A model generated the notes under the pieces. The model had not been told where the DNA came from. It saw only the letters and a program-made list of their open reading frames with translations, and did no database searches. From contig NZ_JBHSXH010000015.1 in the NCBI RefSeq assembly GCF_042662625.1, positions 806,001 to 870,000 of the forward strand: a DNA stretch of 64,000 nt, written 5' to 3'. Positions 44,777 through 53,714 of the stretch are shown piece by piece (within the stretch, counting starts at the first letter, position 1; every line of letters starts with the position of its first letter). Source of the DNA: Halopelagius fulvigenes. GTDB taxonomy: Archaea > Halobacteriota > Halobacteria > Halobacteriales > Haloferacaceae. A program made the position numbers and the translations under genes.

Positions 44777-45814
44777 TTACAGGCCGAGCGCGGTCAGAAT
44801 CGGCACGCCGGCGGCGAGCGACCCGACGAGGTAGCCGCCTATCGCGCCGCCGTTCAAGAGCGGCAGTCCGGCGTGCGCCCGCCCCTTCAGCACCATCCAC
44901 AGGAGGACGAACAGTCCCGCGAACGTCCCGACCATCGATGTCAGCGCCGGGAGGTTCAGGGCGGGGAGGAAGCCGACGCCGAGCGACTCCGCGGGCGAGA
45001 AGAACGCCGCCGACGCGATCATCACCGTCGGCATCACGGCGTCGCCGAGGCCGATGAAGAGGGCGTCCCGAACGCCGTCGTCGGAGTCGGAGTCGGCTTC
45101 CGTCTCTGCGCCGTCGCGGGCCGGCGAACTCGGTTCGTCGCCGCCGTTGGCCGCGGCCGTCGCCTCGCCGTCCGTCGTCGGGTTCGCCTCCGCGTCCGTT
45201 CCGTCCCCCTCGTGGACGTCGTTCGCGCCGGAGAAGTCGTCGTCGAGGAGCGAGTACGACAGCGTCGTCGGCATGACGAGGACGACGGGGATGCGGAGGT
45301 CCATCACGCCCTCCGCCAGATCGAGCATGTGCTTCGTCCCGTAGACGCTGATGGCGTCGTAGACGGCCAAGGCGGCCAAGAGGAGTATCGCGGGGAGCAG
45401 TCCGAAACTGATGCCGAACAGTCCGGCCGCGCCCGCGCCCATCAGGACGCCGGCGGTGTCGATGACGTACCACTCGGGGTACGCCACGAGTGCGGCGGCG
45501 ACGACGACGGCGGCGACGGCGGCCGGAATCGCCGGCAGGACGGCGGAGAAGACGTACCACGAGAGCCACCCGCTGGTGAAGACGATGAGCGCGCGGACGG
45601 CCCAGTCGAAGTCGTACTTGAACGCCGCGAGCATCACGGCCGTCGCCACGAGGATGGCGCCGATGTAGACGAGGCTGTTCGTCGGGTCCGTCGGGTCCTC
45701 GACGGTCTGGTAGCCCTGCTCGTAGAAGGTGGGGACGAGCGCGAGTGCGCCCAACTGCACGAGGAGGAAGACGAGCGCGGCGATGGCCACGCCGAAGTAC
45801 GCGCGCTTTCGCAT
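44777..45814 (-). CDS. Presenilin-type intramembrane aspartyl protease (PSH)
   Basis: A 345-residue membrane protease with nine or so hydrophobic segments. The two catalytic aspartates sit in VYDAISVYG (Asp153) and FIGLGDAVMP (Asp258), the YD and GLGD motifs of the family. Between them is a hydrophilic loop of about 60 acidic residues (200-250). It converges on the PUA gene. Substrates are unknown. Confidence 0.88.
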   Translation of the reverse strand: MRKRAYFGVAIAALVFLLVQLGALALVPTFYEQGYQTVEDPTDPTNSLVYIGAILVATAVMLAAFKYDFDWAVRALIVFTSGWLSWYVFSAVLPAIPAAVAAVVVAAALVAYPEWYVIDTAGVLMGAGAAGLFGISFGLLPAILLLAALAVYDAISVYGTKHMLDLAEGVMDLRIPVVLVMPTTLSYSLLDDDFSGANDVHEGDGTDAEANPTTDGEATAAANGGDEPSSPARDGAETEADSDSDDGVRDALFIGLGDAVMPTVMIASAAFFSPAESLGVGFLPALNLPALTSMVGTFAGLFVLLWMVLKGRAHAGLPLLNGGAIGGYLVGSLAAGVPILTALGL

Positions 45815-45860
45815 GTCGCCCCGTTTCGGCCGGTGCGGTATGGGGGTTGTGCTTCGTCCG

Positions 45861-46094
45861 CTACCGGGCGTACAGTTTCGTCCCGACGAGCGACGCCGGC
45901 GACGCCCCCTCGTTCGGCGCGATGGCGACGTACGGTCGCTCGACGGGGCCGAAGATATCGACCACGCGCCCGACGCTCGACAGCGACTCGTCCACCACGT
46001 CGCGGCCGATGTCGGGGTGGGTCTCGCCGTCGGCCCGCGCGATGAGGAGGTTCTGTGCGGTCCGCGAGACGGTGCCGACGCGTTGCATCGCCAT
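45861..46094 (-). CDS. gar1: H/ACA RNP component Gar1
   Basis: A 77-residue RNA-binding protein of the pseudouridylation guide complex. RVGTVSRTAQNLLIARAD, then LSSVGRVVDIFGPVERPYVAI, is the Gar1 beta-barrel. Its ATG at 46094 overlaps the TAA of the SRP19 gene by one base. Archaeal Gar1 proteins are this short, without the RGG tails seen in eukaryotes. Confidence 0.87.
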   Translation of the reverse strand: MAMQRVGTVSRTAQNLLIARADGETHPDIGRDVVDESLSSVGRVVDIFGPVERPYVAIAPNEGASPASLVGTKLYAR

Positions 46095-46375
46095 TATCCC
46101 CTGAGGATGCCGACGTACGCGGCGACGGCCTGCACGAGGTCGTTCTTCGTCGAGTCCTCCGCGCCTTTCACGAGGACGCGCCCGCGGGAGTCCCACTCGC
46201 GCGGGTGGGTCACGTCTCGCTCGATGACCGCGTCGTAGCCGACCTGCTGGACGGCTTCCGCGATCTCGTCAACCGTCGGTTCCTCGACCGCGGCGCGGAG
46301 GGGGACCCGACGCCCCTCGGACCGCGACTTCGACGCATCGATGTAGACGGGCCAGATGACGTTCTCGACGGCCAT
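46094..46375 (-). CDS. srp19: Signal recognition particle 19 kDa protein
   Basis: A 93-residue protein that binds 7S RNA and helps SRP54 assemble for membrane targeting. VIWPVYIDASKSRSEGRRVP and RDVTHPREWDSRGRVLVK are SRP19 signatures. The one-base overlap with gar1 shows coupled translation of two RNA-binding proteins. Confidence 0.93.
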   Translation of the reverse strand: MAVENVIWPVYIDASKSRSEGRRVPLRAAVEEPTVDEIAEAVQQVGYDAVIERDVTHPREWDSRGRVLVKGAEDSTKNDLVQAVAAYVGILRG

Positions 46376-46477
46376 ACCGAAAGGGGTGCGGCGCGGCCGT
46401 AATACGGTTGTGGTCCGCGGTCACCGGTCGCCGACGGTCGGTCGTCTCCGCGGTCGGTCGTCCGCCGGTCGAAAAAA

Positions 46478-46511
46478 GAGCGAGTCGTCCGAAGCGACGG
46501 GTCGTTCGGTT
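46478..46511 (-). terminator. T-tract terminator after the BtuF-like gene
   Basis: On the minus strand a T6 run (46479-46484) occurs about 28 nt after the stop, preceded by a short GTCG/CGAC stem. A simple haloarchaeal terminator. Confidence 0.45.
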
Positions 46512-47633
46512 CTACCGTCGGCGCGCCAGAAGCGACGCCCCGAGGAGGGCGACGACAGACGCGGCGACGCCGAATCCGGGCGCGCCCGTCTGCGTCTCCT
46601 CGGCCGTCGTGGTGGCGGGCTGTCCGGCGGTCGAACCGGTCGTCTCCGTCGCCGCAGTCGTCCCCGCCGTCGCCGTCTCGTTCGACTGCTGCTTCATCGA
46701 ACGGTACTCCTCGTACGCCTCGGGGTGGACCGCCTGCATGATCGTCTCGGCGGCGTCCACGGCCCGCGGCGCGGGTTGCTGGAGGTTGTTCTCGTCCACT
46801 CGGACGACGTTCCCCTCCCGAATCGCCGTGGTGCTGTTGTAGGCGTCGTTGTTCGGAATCGGCGACCCCTCGGGCGCGACTATCCACGTCGGGTCCATCT
46901 GGACGACCGTCTCGTCGTTGAGTTGAGCGAACCCGGAGACTCCGGCCTCGGCGGCCCCGTTCCGGAGGCCGGCCGTGGTCATCACGTCGCCGATGAACGT
47001 GTTGTTCCCGGAGGTGTAGCCGTAGAAGACGTTGAGTCCGACGGGTTTCTCCTCGTCGGCGAGGGCCTTCCGCATCAGGCGGGCGGACTCGCAGACGTCG
47101 GCGGCGGTCCGCTGTCCCGCCTCGCAGTTCCCGGTCAGGCGACCGATCGTCTCCGTCTTGTTGGCGACGAACTCGAGGGAGGTGCCCGTCCCGAAGACGT
47201 ACACGGGGACGCCCTGGTCGCGAATCTGCTCGACGCGGTCCTTCGCCAGCCCGTACGTCGAGTTCGGCACGAGGACGAGGTCGGGGTCGGCCGCGAGGAC
47301 CCTCTCGACGCTCGGGCCGCTCGCCCCGGAGACGTTCGCTTTCTCGTCGGCCCCCTCCAAGTAGGAGGCGTACTGCGAGACGCCGACGACTTCGTCGCGC
47401 GCGCCGATCTCCCACATCGTCTGGGCCGCGCTCGGGTTGAGCGTCACGACCCGTTCGGGGTCCGCTTCGAGCGTTACGTCCGTCCCCGTCGCGTCCGTCG
47501 CGGTGTAGGGGAAGGTGCACGATCGCTGTCCGCCGGACGCGCCGTCGTCGGTCTGTGCCGCCGCCAGCCCCGCCGTCGGCGCTACCGCGGCGACGACGAG
47601 GACGAGGGCGAGAACGGCTGTTCTGTGTCTCAT
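46512..47633 (-). CDS. btuF: BtuF-like ABC substrate-binding protein with PGF-CTERM tail
   Basis: A 373-residue periplasmic-binding-type protein for cobalamin or iron chelates. It has a Sec signal peptide at 1-26, the helical-backbone domain RVVTLNPSAAQTMWEIGARDEVVGVS, PDLVLVPNSTYGLAKDRVEQI, and a C-terminal Thr-rich linker followed by APGFGVAASVVALLGASLLARRR (PGF motif, hydrophobic helix, Arg tail). The tail should be cut by archaeosortase and the protein lipid-anchored. It is divergent from btuCD. Confidence 0.88.
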   Translation of the reverse strand: MRHRTAVLALVLVVAAVAPTAGLAAAQTDDGASGGQRSCTFPYTATDATGTDVTLEADPERVVTLNPSAAQTMWEIGARDEVVGVSQYASYLEGADEKANVSGASGPSVERVLAADPDLVLVPNSTYGLAKDRVEQIRDQGVPVYVFGTGTSLEFVANKTETIGRLTGNCEAGQRTAADVCESARLMRKALADEEKPVGLNVFYGYTSGNNTFIGDVMTTAGLRNGAAEAGVSGFAQLNDETVVQMDPTWIVAPEGSPIPNNDAYNSTTAIREGNVVRVDENNLQQPAPRAVDAAETIMQAVHPEAYEEYRSMKQQSNETATAGTTAATETTGSTAGQPATTTAEETQTGAPGFGVAASVVALLGASLLARRR

Positions 47634-47671
47634 GTGTCCTCCCGTGACCCCTATCGCAACAAGTATTTACC

Positions 47672-47693
47672 TAAACCAACTGCGATTGGGTTA
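47672..47693. promoter_or_regulatory. Inverted repeat in the btuF-btuC divergent promoter
   Basis: TAAACCAA, six bases, TTGGGTTA: arms match in 7 of 8 positions. It sits in the 67-nt region between two divergent starts, next to a TATTTAC element. It may be an operator that regulates both directions. Confidence 0.4.
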
Positions 47694-47700
47694 GAAGCAC

Positions 47701-48810
47701 ATGGACGTTCGTGCCCGCACCCTCGCGTGGTCGGGGGGGCTGACCGGCCTCCTCGTCGCCGTCGTTCTCGTCAGCGCCGGCATCGGGCCGGTGTCCATCC
47801 CCGCCCGAACCGTGGCGAAGGTGGTGTTGAACGCCGTCGCGGTGCCGTCGGGGGTCACGCTCTCGCCCGCCGCGGTGCCGTTCCCCCTCGTCGGCCGGGC
47901 GAACGTCCTCGCGCCGCACCTCGAATTCTCGCCGGTGTTTCGGTTCCCGGTCGAACGGACCCACACCGTCATCGTCCGCAGCGTCCGCCTCCCACGCATC
48001 GTCCTCGCCGCCCTCGTCGGCTTCGCACTCGCCACCGCCGGCGTCGTCATGCAGGGCTTCTTCCGGAATCCGATGGCCGACCCCTCCATCATCGGCGTCT
48101 CCTCGGGCGCAGCCGTCGGCGCAGTCGCCTCCATCGTCCTCCCCTTCGCGCTCCCGTTCGGCCTGCAACTCCAGAGCGCGGCGTTCGCGACGGCGCTCCT
48201 GACGGCGTTCGGCGTCTACCTGCTCGCCTCCGAGGGCGGCCGCACGCCGACGGCGACGCTCCTCCTCGCGGGCGTCGCGGTGCAGACGTTCCTCGGCGCG
48301 GTCATCTCCTTCATGCTGCTCCACAGCGGCGAGAGCCTCCGCCGCGTCGTCTACTGGCTGATGGGCCACCTCGGCGGCGCGACGTGGGACGAGGTTCGAA
48401 CCGTCGCTCTCGTCCTGCCGCCGCTCTTCGTCCTCTTGCTCGCCTACGGCCGGGACCTGAACGTCCTGCTCCTCGGCGAGGAGGACGCCCACAGCCTCGG
48501 CATCGAAGTCGAGCGGACCAAACGGATCCTCCTCGCCGCGTCGAGCGTCGTCACCGCCGCCGCCGTCGCCGTCACCGGCGTCATCGGCTTCGTCGGCCTC
48601 ATCGTGCCGCACGCCGTGCGCCTCGTCGTGGGCCCGGACCACCGGATACTCCTGCCGACGAGCGCGCTGGCCGGGGCGTCGTTCCTGGTCGCCACCGACA
48701 CCCTCGCGCGGTCCGGGGCGGCCGAGATCCCCGTCGGCATCGTGACGGCGGCCCTCGGCGCGCCCTTCTTCCTCTACCTCCTGCGGACGCGAGAGGTGCA
48801 TCGGCTGTGA
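47701..48810 (+). CDS. btuC: BtuC/FecCD-type ABC permease
   Basis: A 369-residue permease with about ten hydrophobic segments. The block VRLPRIVLAALVGFALATAG and the GFFRNPMADPSIIGVSSGAA motif are typical, as is GFVGLIVPHAVRLVVGPDHR near the end, which contacts the ATPase. It forms the membrane channel with BtuD. Its stop overlaps the start of the ATPase gene (GTGA). Confidence 0.92.
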   Translation: MDVRARTLAWSGGLTGLLVAVVLVSAGIGPVSIPARTVAKVVLNAVAVPSGVTLSPAAVPFPLVGRANVLAPHLEFSPVFRFPVERTHTVIVRSVRLPRIVLAALVGFALATAGVVMQGFFRNPMADPSIIGVSSGAAVGAVASIVLPFALPFGLQLQSAAFATALLTAFGVYLLASEGGRTPTATLLLAGVAVQTFLGAVISFMLLHSGESLRRVVYWLMGHLGGATWDEVRTVALVLPPLFVLLLAYGRDLNVLLLGEEDAHSLGIEVERTKRILLAASSVVTAAAVAVTGVIGFVGLIVPHAVRLVVGPDHRILLPTSALAGASFLVATDTLARSGAAEIPVGIVTAALGAPFFLYLLRTREVHRL

Positions 48811-50171
48811 CCGACCCACTCGTCCGCGCCTCGGACCTCCGGATCGACCTCGGGGGGACGACCATCCTGGACGGCGTCTCCCTGACCGTCGATTCGGGGA
48901 CGTTCGTCGGCCTCATCGGCCCGAACGGCGCGGGGAAGACGACGCTGCTCCGGGCGTTGAACGGCGCGCTCACGCCAGCGCGGGGGCGCGTCGAGGTGGC
49001 GGGCGAGCGAATCGGCCGCCTCGGGTCGAAGGCCGCGAGCAGACTCGTCGCCACCGTCCCGCAGGACACGTCCGTCTCCTTCGACTTCGACGCCCGCGAG
49101 ACGGTGCGGATGGGTCGGACGCCCCACCTCTCCCGGTTCGGCGGGTGGAGCGACGAGGACGCGGCGGCCGTCGAACGCGCGATGGAGCGGACGGATGTGA
49201 CCGGTCTCGCCGACCGCGCCGTCACGGGTCTCTCGGGCGGCGAACGACAGCGAGTCCTCATCGCCCGCGCACTCGCGCAGGCGACGCCGCTTCTCCTCTT
49301 GGACGAACCGACCGCCAGCCTCGACATCAACCACCAGGTCCGGACGCTCGAACTCGTCCGCGAACTCGTCGCCGAGGGGAAGACGGCCGTCGCGGCCATC
49401 CACGATCTGAACCTCGCGGCGCACTACTGCGACGAACTCCTCCTCCTCTCGGACGGGCGCGTCGTCGCCGCCGGCCCGCCCGCCGACGTTCTCACCGAGG
49501 CGAATCTGGAGGGCGCGTTCGGCGCGAACGCGGTGGTGTCGCGCCACCCCGTCACCGGGTCGGTGTACGTCACGGCGTTGCCGGAGACGCGGGCGGGCGA
49601 CGCCGAGGGGCGCGTTCACGTCGTCGGCGGGGGCGGCACCGCCGCGAGGCACCTCCACATCCTCTCGGCGGCGGGGTACGACGTCTCCGTCGGCGCGTTG
49701 AACGAGGGCGACACCGACACCGAGGCGGCGCGGAGCCTCGGCTTGGACGCGGTGACGGTGGCTCCCTTCTCGTCGGTCGATTCCGCGGCGCGCGACGCCG
49801 TGGCCGCGCGGGTCGAACGCGCCGACTGCGTCGTCGTCGCGGACGTGGAAGTCGGGCGGGGGAACGTGGCGAACCTCCGCGCGGCCGCCGACGCCGACAG
49901 CCTCGTCCTCGTGGAGGAACGACCGTTCGCGGAGCGGAACTACGCCGGCGCAGAGGGCGAACGCGTCTACGAGCGACTCAGGGCGCGTGGCACCGTCGTC
50001 TCGGCGGGGGACGTGTTGGCCGCCGTCACGGCGGCAGTCGAGGGCGAGACGGAGAGCGTAGAGACAGGGACGACGACGGAGACAGAGGGAGAGGTGGCGG
50101 GGGACGCGGAGGCGGAACGAGAGAAGACGGGGACGGAGGAAGCGGGTCAGTCGGACTCCTCGGCGACGTAG
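48807..50171 (+). CDS. btuD: BtuD-type ABC ATPase with extra C-terminal domain
   Basis: A 454-residue protein starting at a GTG that overlaps the permease stop. Residues 1-255 are the ATPase: Walker A GPNGAGKTT at 38-46, signature LSGGERQR near 145, Walker B LLLLDEP, and the H-loop AIHDLNLA. Residues about 265-420 form an added domain with its own Rossmann-like fold (VHVVGGGGTAARHLHILSAAG, then ADCVVVADVEVGRGN), followed by a Thr/Glu-rich tail. The added domain recurs in haloarchaeal BtuD; its role is unclear. Confidence 0.9.
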   Translation: MTDPLVRASDLRIDLGGTTILDGVSLTVDSGTFVGLIGPNGAGKTTLLRALNGALTPARGRVEVAGERIGRLGSKAASRLVATVPQDTSVSFDFDARETVRMGRTPHLSRFGGWSDEDAAAVERAMERTDVTGLADRAVTGLSGGERQRVLIARALAQATPLLLLDEPTASLDINHQVRTLELVRELVAEGKTAVAAIHDLNLAAHYCDELLLLSDGRVVAAGPPADVLTEANLEGAFGANAVVSRHPVTGSVYVTALPETRAGDAEGRVHVVGGGGTAARHLHILSAAGYDVSVGALNEGDTDTEAARSLGLDAVTVAPFSSVDSAARDAVAARVERADCVVVADVEVGRGNVANLRAAADADSLVLVEERPFAERNYAGAEGERVYERLRARGTVVSAGDVLAAVTAAVEGETESVETGTTTETEGEVAGDAEAEREKTGTEEAGQSDSSAT

Positions 50172-50281
50172 CGAGCGTAGATGCGGTCGGCCGCGAACGA
50201 CCCGACGACGACGGCGGCGACGGTACAGACCGCCCGGAGGCGCAGTCGGTCGGGGGTTCGACCGGCGTCCGGCGTCGTCAC
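50147..50281 (-). CDS. 44-residue possible membrane protein
   Basis: A short frame from a GTG at 50281: TTPDAGRTPDRLRLRAVCTV, then AAVVVGSFAADRIYARYVAE and a tail ending ESD. One hydrophobic helix is predicted. Its 3' end overlaps the end of btuD on the other strand, and three hairpins lie just before its start. I cannot name it, and it may be chance. Confidence 0.35.
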   Translation of the reverse strand: MTTPDAGRTPDRLRLRAVCTVAAVVVGSFAADRIYARYVAEESD

Positions 50282-50334
50282 CGAGCAAAGCTCGGCGGGC
50301 CGTGAGACCCAATCTCACGACGGGAGCTCGTCGT
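50281..50334. repeat. Three tandem hairpins before cetZ
   Basis: Stem 1 is CCGAGC/GCTCGG (50281-50295, loop AAA), stem 2 is CGTGAGA/TCTCACG (50301-50319, 5-nt loop), stem 3 is ACGACG/CGTCGT (50317-50334, 6-nt loop). All are perfect, and stem 3 shares three bases with stem 2. They may be a terminator, an RNA element or part of a repeat family. Confidence 0.55.
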
Positions 50335-50482
50335 CTCGACTCATCGTGGTTCGCTCGGGACGCGAGCGTGTTCAATCGTCCGTTAAGCGAACACCCGACC
50401 GGCTAACACCTCGGTAACGCCGTTGTATTGATACGGTCACGGCGCGTGTGTGGTGGCGACTGGCTCGTCTCAGGTGTTAAAC

Positions 50483-51661
50483 ATGAACGTCGCACTCATC
50501 GGGGTCGGACTGGCGGGGGGGAGAATCGTCGAGTCGCTCCTGGCGTACGAGGCGGACGCGGGCGTCGATTTCGTGACGGACGCTCTCGCGGTGAACACCG
50601 CCCGCGCCGACTTAGTGGAGCTCGAACGCCTCCCGGAGGACCGCCGCGTCCTCGTCGGTCAATCCCGGGTGAAGGGCCACGGCGTCGGCGCGGACAACGA
50701 ACTCGGCGCGGAGGTGACCAGAGAGGACATCGGGAACGTCCTCTCGGTGGTGGACGAGTTCTCGACGCACGAGGTGGACGCCTTCCTCGTCGTCGCCGGA
50801 CTCGGCGGCGGCACCGGAAGCGGCGGCGGCCCGGTCGTCGCCGAGGAGCTCAGCCGGGTGTACGCCGAACCGGTGTTCGGACTCGGCGTCCTCCCGGGGC
50901 GCGACGACGACGAGATAAACACGCTCAACGCCGCGCGGTCGTTCCCGACGTTCGTCCGCGAGGTGGAGAACCTGATCCTCTTCGACAACGACGCGTGGCG
51001 GCAGTCCGGCGGGAAGATTTCGGACGGCTACGAGAGCCTCAACCGGGAGCTCGCCCGACGCCTCGGCGTCGTGCTGAGCGCCGGCGAAACCGACGAGACG
51101 GACGACGACGGCGCCGTCCGGACGGCCGACGTGCGCGACACCCTCGCCGGCGGCGGCGTCTCCACTATCGGATACGCGAGCGTGGAGGTGCGGCGTCCCA
51201 AGCGCGGACTCGTCGCCCGACTCCTCGGTTCGACCCCGGACCGCGACGAGGGGAAGGTGACGAACAGGGTGACGTCGCTCGTCCGGCGGGCGACGCTGAG
51301 TCGCCTCACCGTCCCCTGCGACGTCAAGAGCGCCGACCGGGGGTTGGTCGTCGTCGCCGGACCCCGCGGCGAGGTGTCCCGCCGAGGGGTCGAACGCGGC
51401 CGAGAGTGGGTCCGCGAGGAGACGGCGTTGACGGAGATTCGCGCCGGCGGCTGCCCGATGAACTCCGAGTCCGTCGCGGCGGCCGTCCTCCTGTCGGGCG
51501 TGAGCGACGTGCCGCGACTGACGGAACTCCGGCGGACGGCCGTCGAGATGCGCCGCGACATCCTCGAAAAGGACTCCGCGGGCGGCCACCGCTACCGGAG
51601 CCTGATTCGGGCGTCCGGCGGCGACGACGGCGACGAAGAGTCCATCGAACCCCTGTTTTGA
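50483..51661 (+). CDS. cetZ: CetZ-type tubulin/FtsZ-like GTPase
   Basis: A 392-residue protein of the archaeal CetZ group. It opens MNVALIGVGLAGGRIVESLL, carries the tubulin signature GGGTGSGG at residues 108-115, and has the downstream GLGVLPG and NTLNAARSF blocks. CetZ proteins control cell shape and motility in Haloferax. The ATG at 50483 is preferred to an upstream GTG because the family starts here. A CGCCGACGA/TCGTCGGCG hairpin (51676-51694) follows the gene. Confidence 0.88.
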   Translation: MNVALIGVGLAGGRIVESLLAYEADAGVDFVTDALAVNTARADLVELERLPEDRRVLVGQSRVKGHGVGADNELGAEVTREDIGNVLSVVDEFSTHEVDAFLVVAGLGGGTGSGGGPVVAEELSRVYAEPVFGLGVLPGRDDDEINTLNAARSFPTFVREVENLILFDNDAWRQSGGKISDGYESLNRELARRLGVVLSAGETDETDDDGAVRTADVRDTLAGGGVSTIGYASVEVRRPKRGLVARLLGSTPDRDEGKVTNRVTSLVRRATLSRLTVPCDVKSADRGLVVVAGPRGEVSRRGVERGREWVREETALTEIRAGGCPMNSESVAAAVLLSGVSDVPRLTELRRTAVEMRRDILEKDSAGGHRYRSLIRASGGDDGDEESIEPLF

Positions 51662-51675
51662 GCGTCGACGCGGAA

Positions 51676-51694
51676 CGCCGACGAATCGTCGGCG
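51676..51694 (+). terminator. Hairpin downstream of cetZ
   Basis: CGCCGACGA, one base, TCGTCGGCG: a perfect 9-bp inverted repeat 15 nt after the stop. No T tract follows, so a stabilising hairpin is as likely as a terminator. Confidence 0.4.
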
Positions 51695-51804
51695 ACGACA
51701 ACTATCCGGTAAGCAATCCGCCACCACGGTTTTGACTCGACCCTCCGTTAGGTAAAATCGAATTCGGGACCGGCGGCCGTTCTCGCCGGTTCGAAACCAA
51801 ATCT

Positions 51805-52827
51805 ATGAGCGACACCTCCTCGGTAACCGCGCGCCGCCGCGGTGAGACGGACGAGACGCGAACAGAACGCCCCGAACGCGAAGACGGGGACGAGAAACGT
51901 CGATGTCCGGAGTGCGCGTCGTCCGCACTCGTCGCCGACGAGGAGCACGGGGAGACGGTCTGCGACGACTGCGGACTCGTCGTCGAGGAGGACTCCGTGG
52001 ACCGCGGCCCCGAGTGGCGCGCCTTCGACGCCGCCGAACGCGACGAGAAGTCCCGCGTCGGCGCGCCGACGACGAACACGATGCACGACAGGGGCCTCTC
52101 GACCAACATCGGTCGGGAGAACAGAGACAGCAACGGCAACGCCCTCTCGTCGCGGCAACGGAAGCGGATGCACCGCCTCCGCACGTGGAACGAACGCTTC
52201 CGCACCCGCGACTCGAAGGAGCGCAACCTGAAGCAAGCGCTCGGCGAGATCGACCGGATGGCCTCCGCGTTGGGCCTGCCCGAGAACGTCCGCGAGACGG
52301 CATCGGTCATCTACCGCCGCGCACTCGACGACGGCCTCCTGCCCGGACGCTCCATCGAGGGGATCGCGACGGCGTCGCTGTACGCCGCCGCGCGGATGGC
52401 GCACGTCCCGCGTTCGCTCGACGAACTCGCGCGCGTCTCCCGCGTGGACGAACGGGAGTTCCAGGGAGCGTACCGATACCTCGTCCGGGAACTCGGCCTC
52501 GAAATCGAACCCGCGGACCCGGCGGAGTACCTCCCGCGGTTCGCCTCCGAACTCGACGTGCCGGCGGGGACGGAGCGAACCGCCCGCGAACTCCTCGACG
52601 ACGCCAAGGAGGCGAACCTCCACTCGGGGAAGTCGCCGGTCGGGCTGGCCGCCGCCGCCCTGTACGCCGCCGTCCGACTGACGAACGTCCACGTCACGCA
52701 GACGATGATAGCCGACGTGAGCGACATCTCCGAGGTGACGATTCGCAACCGCTATCAGGAACTCCTCGACGCGAGCGAGGAGTCCGCCTTCTCCGACGGT
52801 CCGGGCGCGACGCGGCCGAGTCCCTGA
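51805..52827 (+). CDS. tfb: Transcription initiation factor TFB
   Basis: A 340-residue TFIIB homologue. The zinc ribbon has Cys34, Cys37, Cys53 and Cys56 (RRCPECASS, CDDCGLVVEED). Then the B-reader region (FDAAERDEKSRVGAPTT) and two cyclin folds, each with SIEGIATASLYAAAR or SPVGLAAAALYAAVRL. It bridges TBP at the TATA box and RNA polymerase. Haloarchaea have several TFB genes; which promoters this one serves is not visible. Confidence 0.95.
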   Translation: MSDTSSVTARRRGETDETRTERPEREDGDEKRRCPECASSALVADEEHGETVCDDCGLVVEEDSVDRGPEWRAFDAAERDEKSRVGAPTTNTMHDRGLSTNIGRENRDSNGNALSSRQRKRMHRLRTWNERFRTRDSKERNLKQALGEIDRMASALGLPENVRETASVIYRRALDDGLLPGRSIEGIATASLYAAARMAHVPRSLDELARVSRVDEREFQGAYRYLVRELGLEIEPADPAEYLPRFASELDVPAGTERTARELLDDAKEANLHSGKSPVGLAAAALYAAVRLTNVHVTQTMIADVSDISEVTIRNRYQELLDASEESAFSDGPGATRPSP

Positions 52828-52858
52828 CTCCGGAGGCGGGCGAACCGCCGCCGGCCGG

Positions 52859-53080
52859 TCAGAGGATGGACGGGTCGGGTGCGCGCGCGGCGTCCTCGTT
52901 CAGAATCGACAGGAGATTCTCGTACGGAACGAACGCGAGAAACGTCTCCTCTCCGTCCGACGGCGTCCGACGGGCCGACGGCCGTCGCTCCTCGACCGAG
53001 TACAGTTCGACCCCGTGGTCGCCCAACTCGAAGCGGTCGCAGACCACGTCGCGGTTCCGGGTGACGGCGCGGTACGTCAT
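52859..53080 (-). CDS. 73-residue haloarchaeal protein of unknown function
   Basis: A small soluble protein: MTYRAVTRNRDVVCDRFELG, HGVELYSVEERRPSA, then EETFLAFVPYENLLSILNED. The strand-rich pattern with a C-terminal helix suggests a compact alpha/beta fold. Start at 53080 fixed by the ATG. It lies between TFB and halocyanin genes on the opposite strand to TFB. No function recognised. Confidence 0.6.
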   Translation of the reverse strand: MTYRAVTRNRDVVCDRFELGDHGVELYSVEERRPSARRTPSDGEETFLAFVPYENLLSILNEDAARAPDPSIL

Positions 53081-53124
53081 GGGTGGCGGTACGCGCTCGA
53101 CGCGCTTGAACGTGAGCGTCTCGC

Positions 53125-53613
53125 TCACTCCACCACGACGACGCCCTTCATCCCCATCGCCCGGTGCGGGGTGCAGAAGTACTTGAACGTCCCCGCCTCC
53201 TCGAACGTCCGAGAGAACGTGTGCCCTCCCTCGCTCGTGCGTTCGGACGCGAACGAGTCGTCGGCCGCGACCACGTCGTGGGCGTTGCCCTTCCCGGTCC
53301 ACGTCCAGACGACCGTCGTCCCCGCCGAGACGCGAACCGCGGCGGGAGAGAAGCCGTACGCCCCGCCGTTCGCCCGCGAACCGACCGTCACTTCGACCTC
53401 CGAGGCGTCCGTCTCGTCGACCACGCCGTCGTAGTTCGTCGTCGCGCCGAGCCATCCGCCGAAATCGCGCTTCGACGCCGCGTCCGAGGACCCCTCTCCG
53501 CCGGACCCCTGCGACGGCGTAGTGCCGCCGCCGGAACAGCCGGCGAGGGCCGTCAGCGTCGCTGTCGCGGCCGAACCGACGAACGCCCGCCGCGAGAGAC
53601 TGTCTCCGTGCAT
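53125..53613 (-). CDS. Halocyanin-type blue copper lipoprotein
   Basis: A 162-residue electron carrier. The twin-arginine motif SRRAFVGSAA and lipobox LAGC with Cys26 mark Tat export and lipid anchoring. The cupredoxin domain has copper ligands His112 (NAHDVV), Cys147, His150 (YFCTPH) and Met155 (GMKG). It probably carries electrons on the outer face of the membrane. It is divergent from the Htur_1727-SPASM fusion. Confidence 0.92.
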   Translation of the reverse strand: MHGDSLSRRAFVGSAATATLTALAGCSGGGTTPSQGSGGEGSSDAASKRDFGGWLGATTNYDGVVDETDASEVEVTVGSRANGGAYGFSPAAVRVSAGTTVVWTWTGKGNAHDVVAADDSFASERTSEGGHTFSRTFEEAGTFKYFCTPHRAMGMKGVVVVE

Positions 53614-53714
53614 CGTCTCCCCGTCGCGGCAGGCCGGCAAAACCGGTTCGGTCCGTTCCCGGCGACCGGGAACGACCGAGCGAACCGTAGGTGGGGTCGC
53701 TCGTAGGCGGACGT

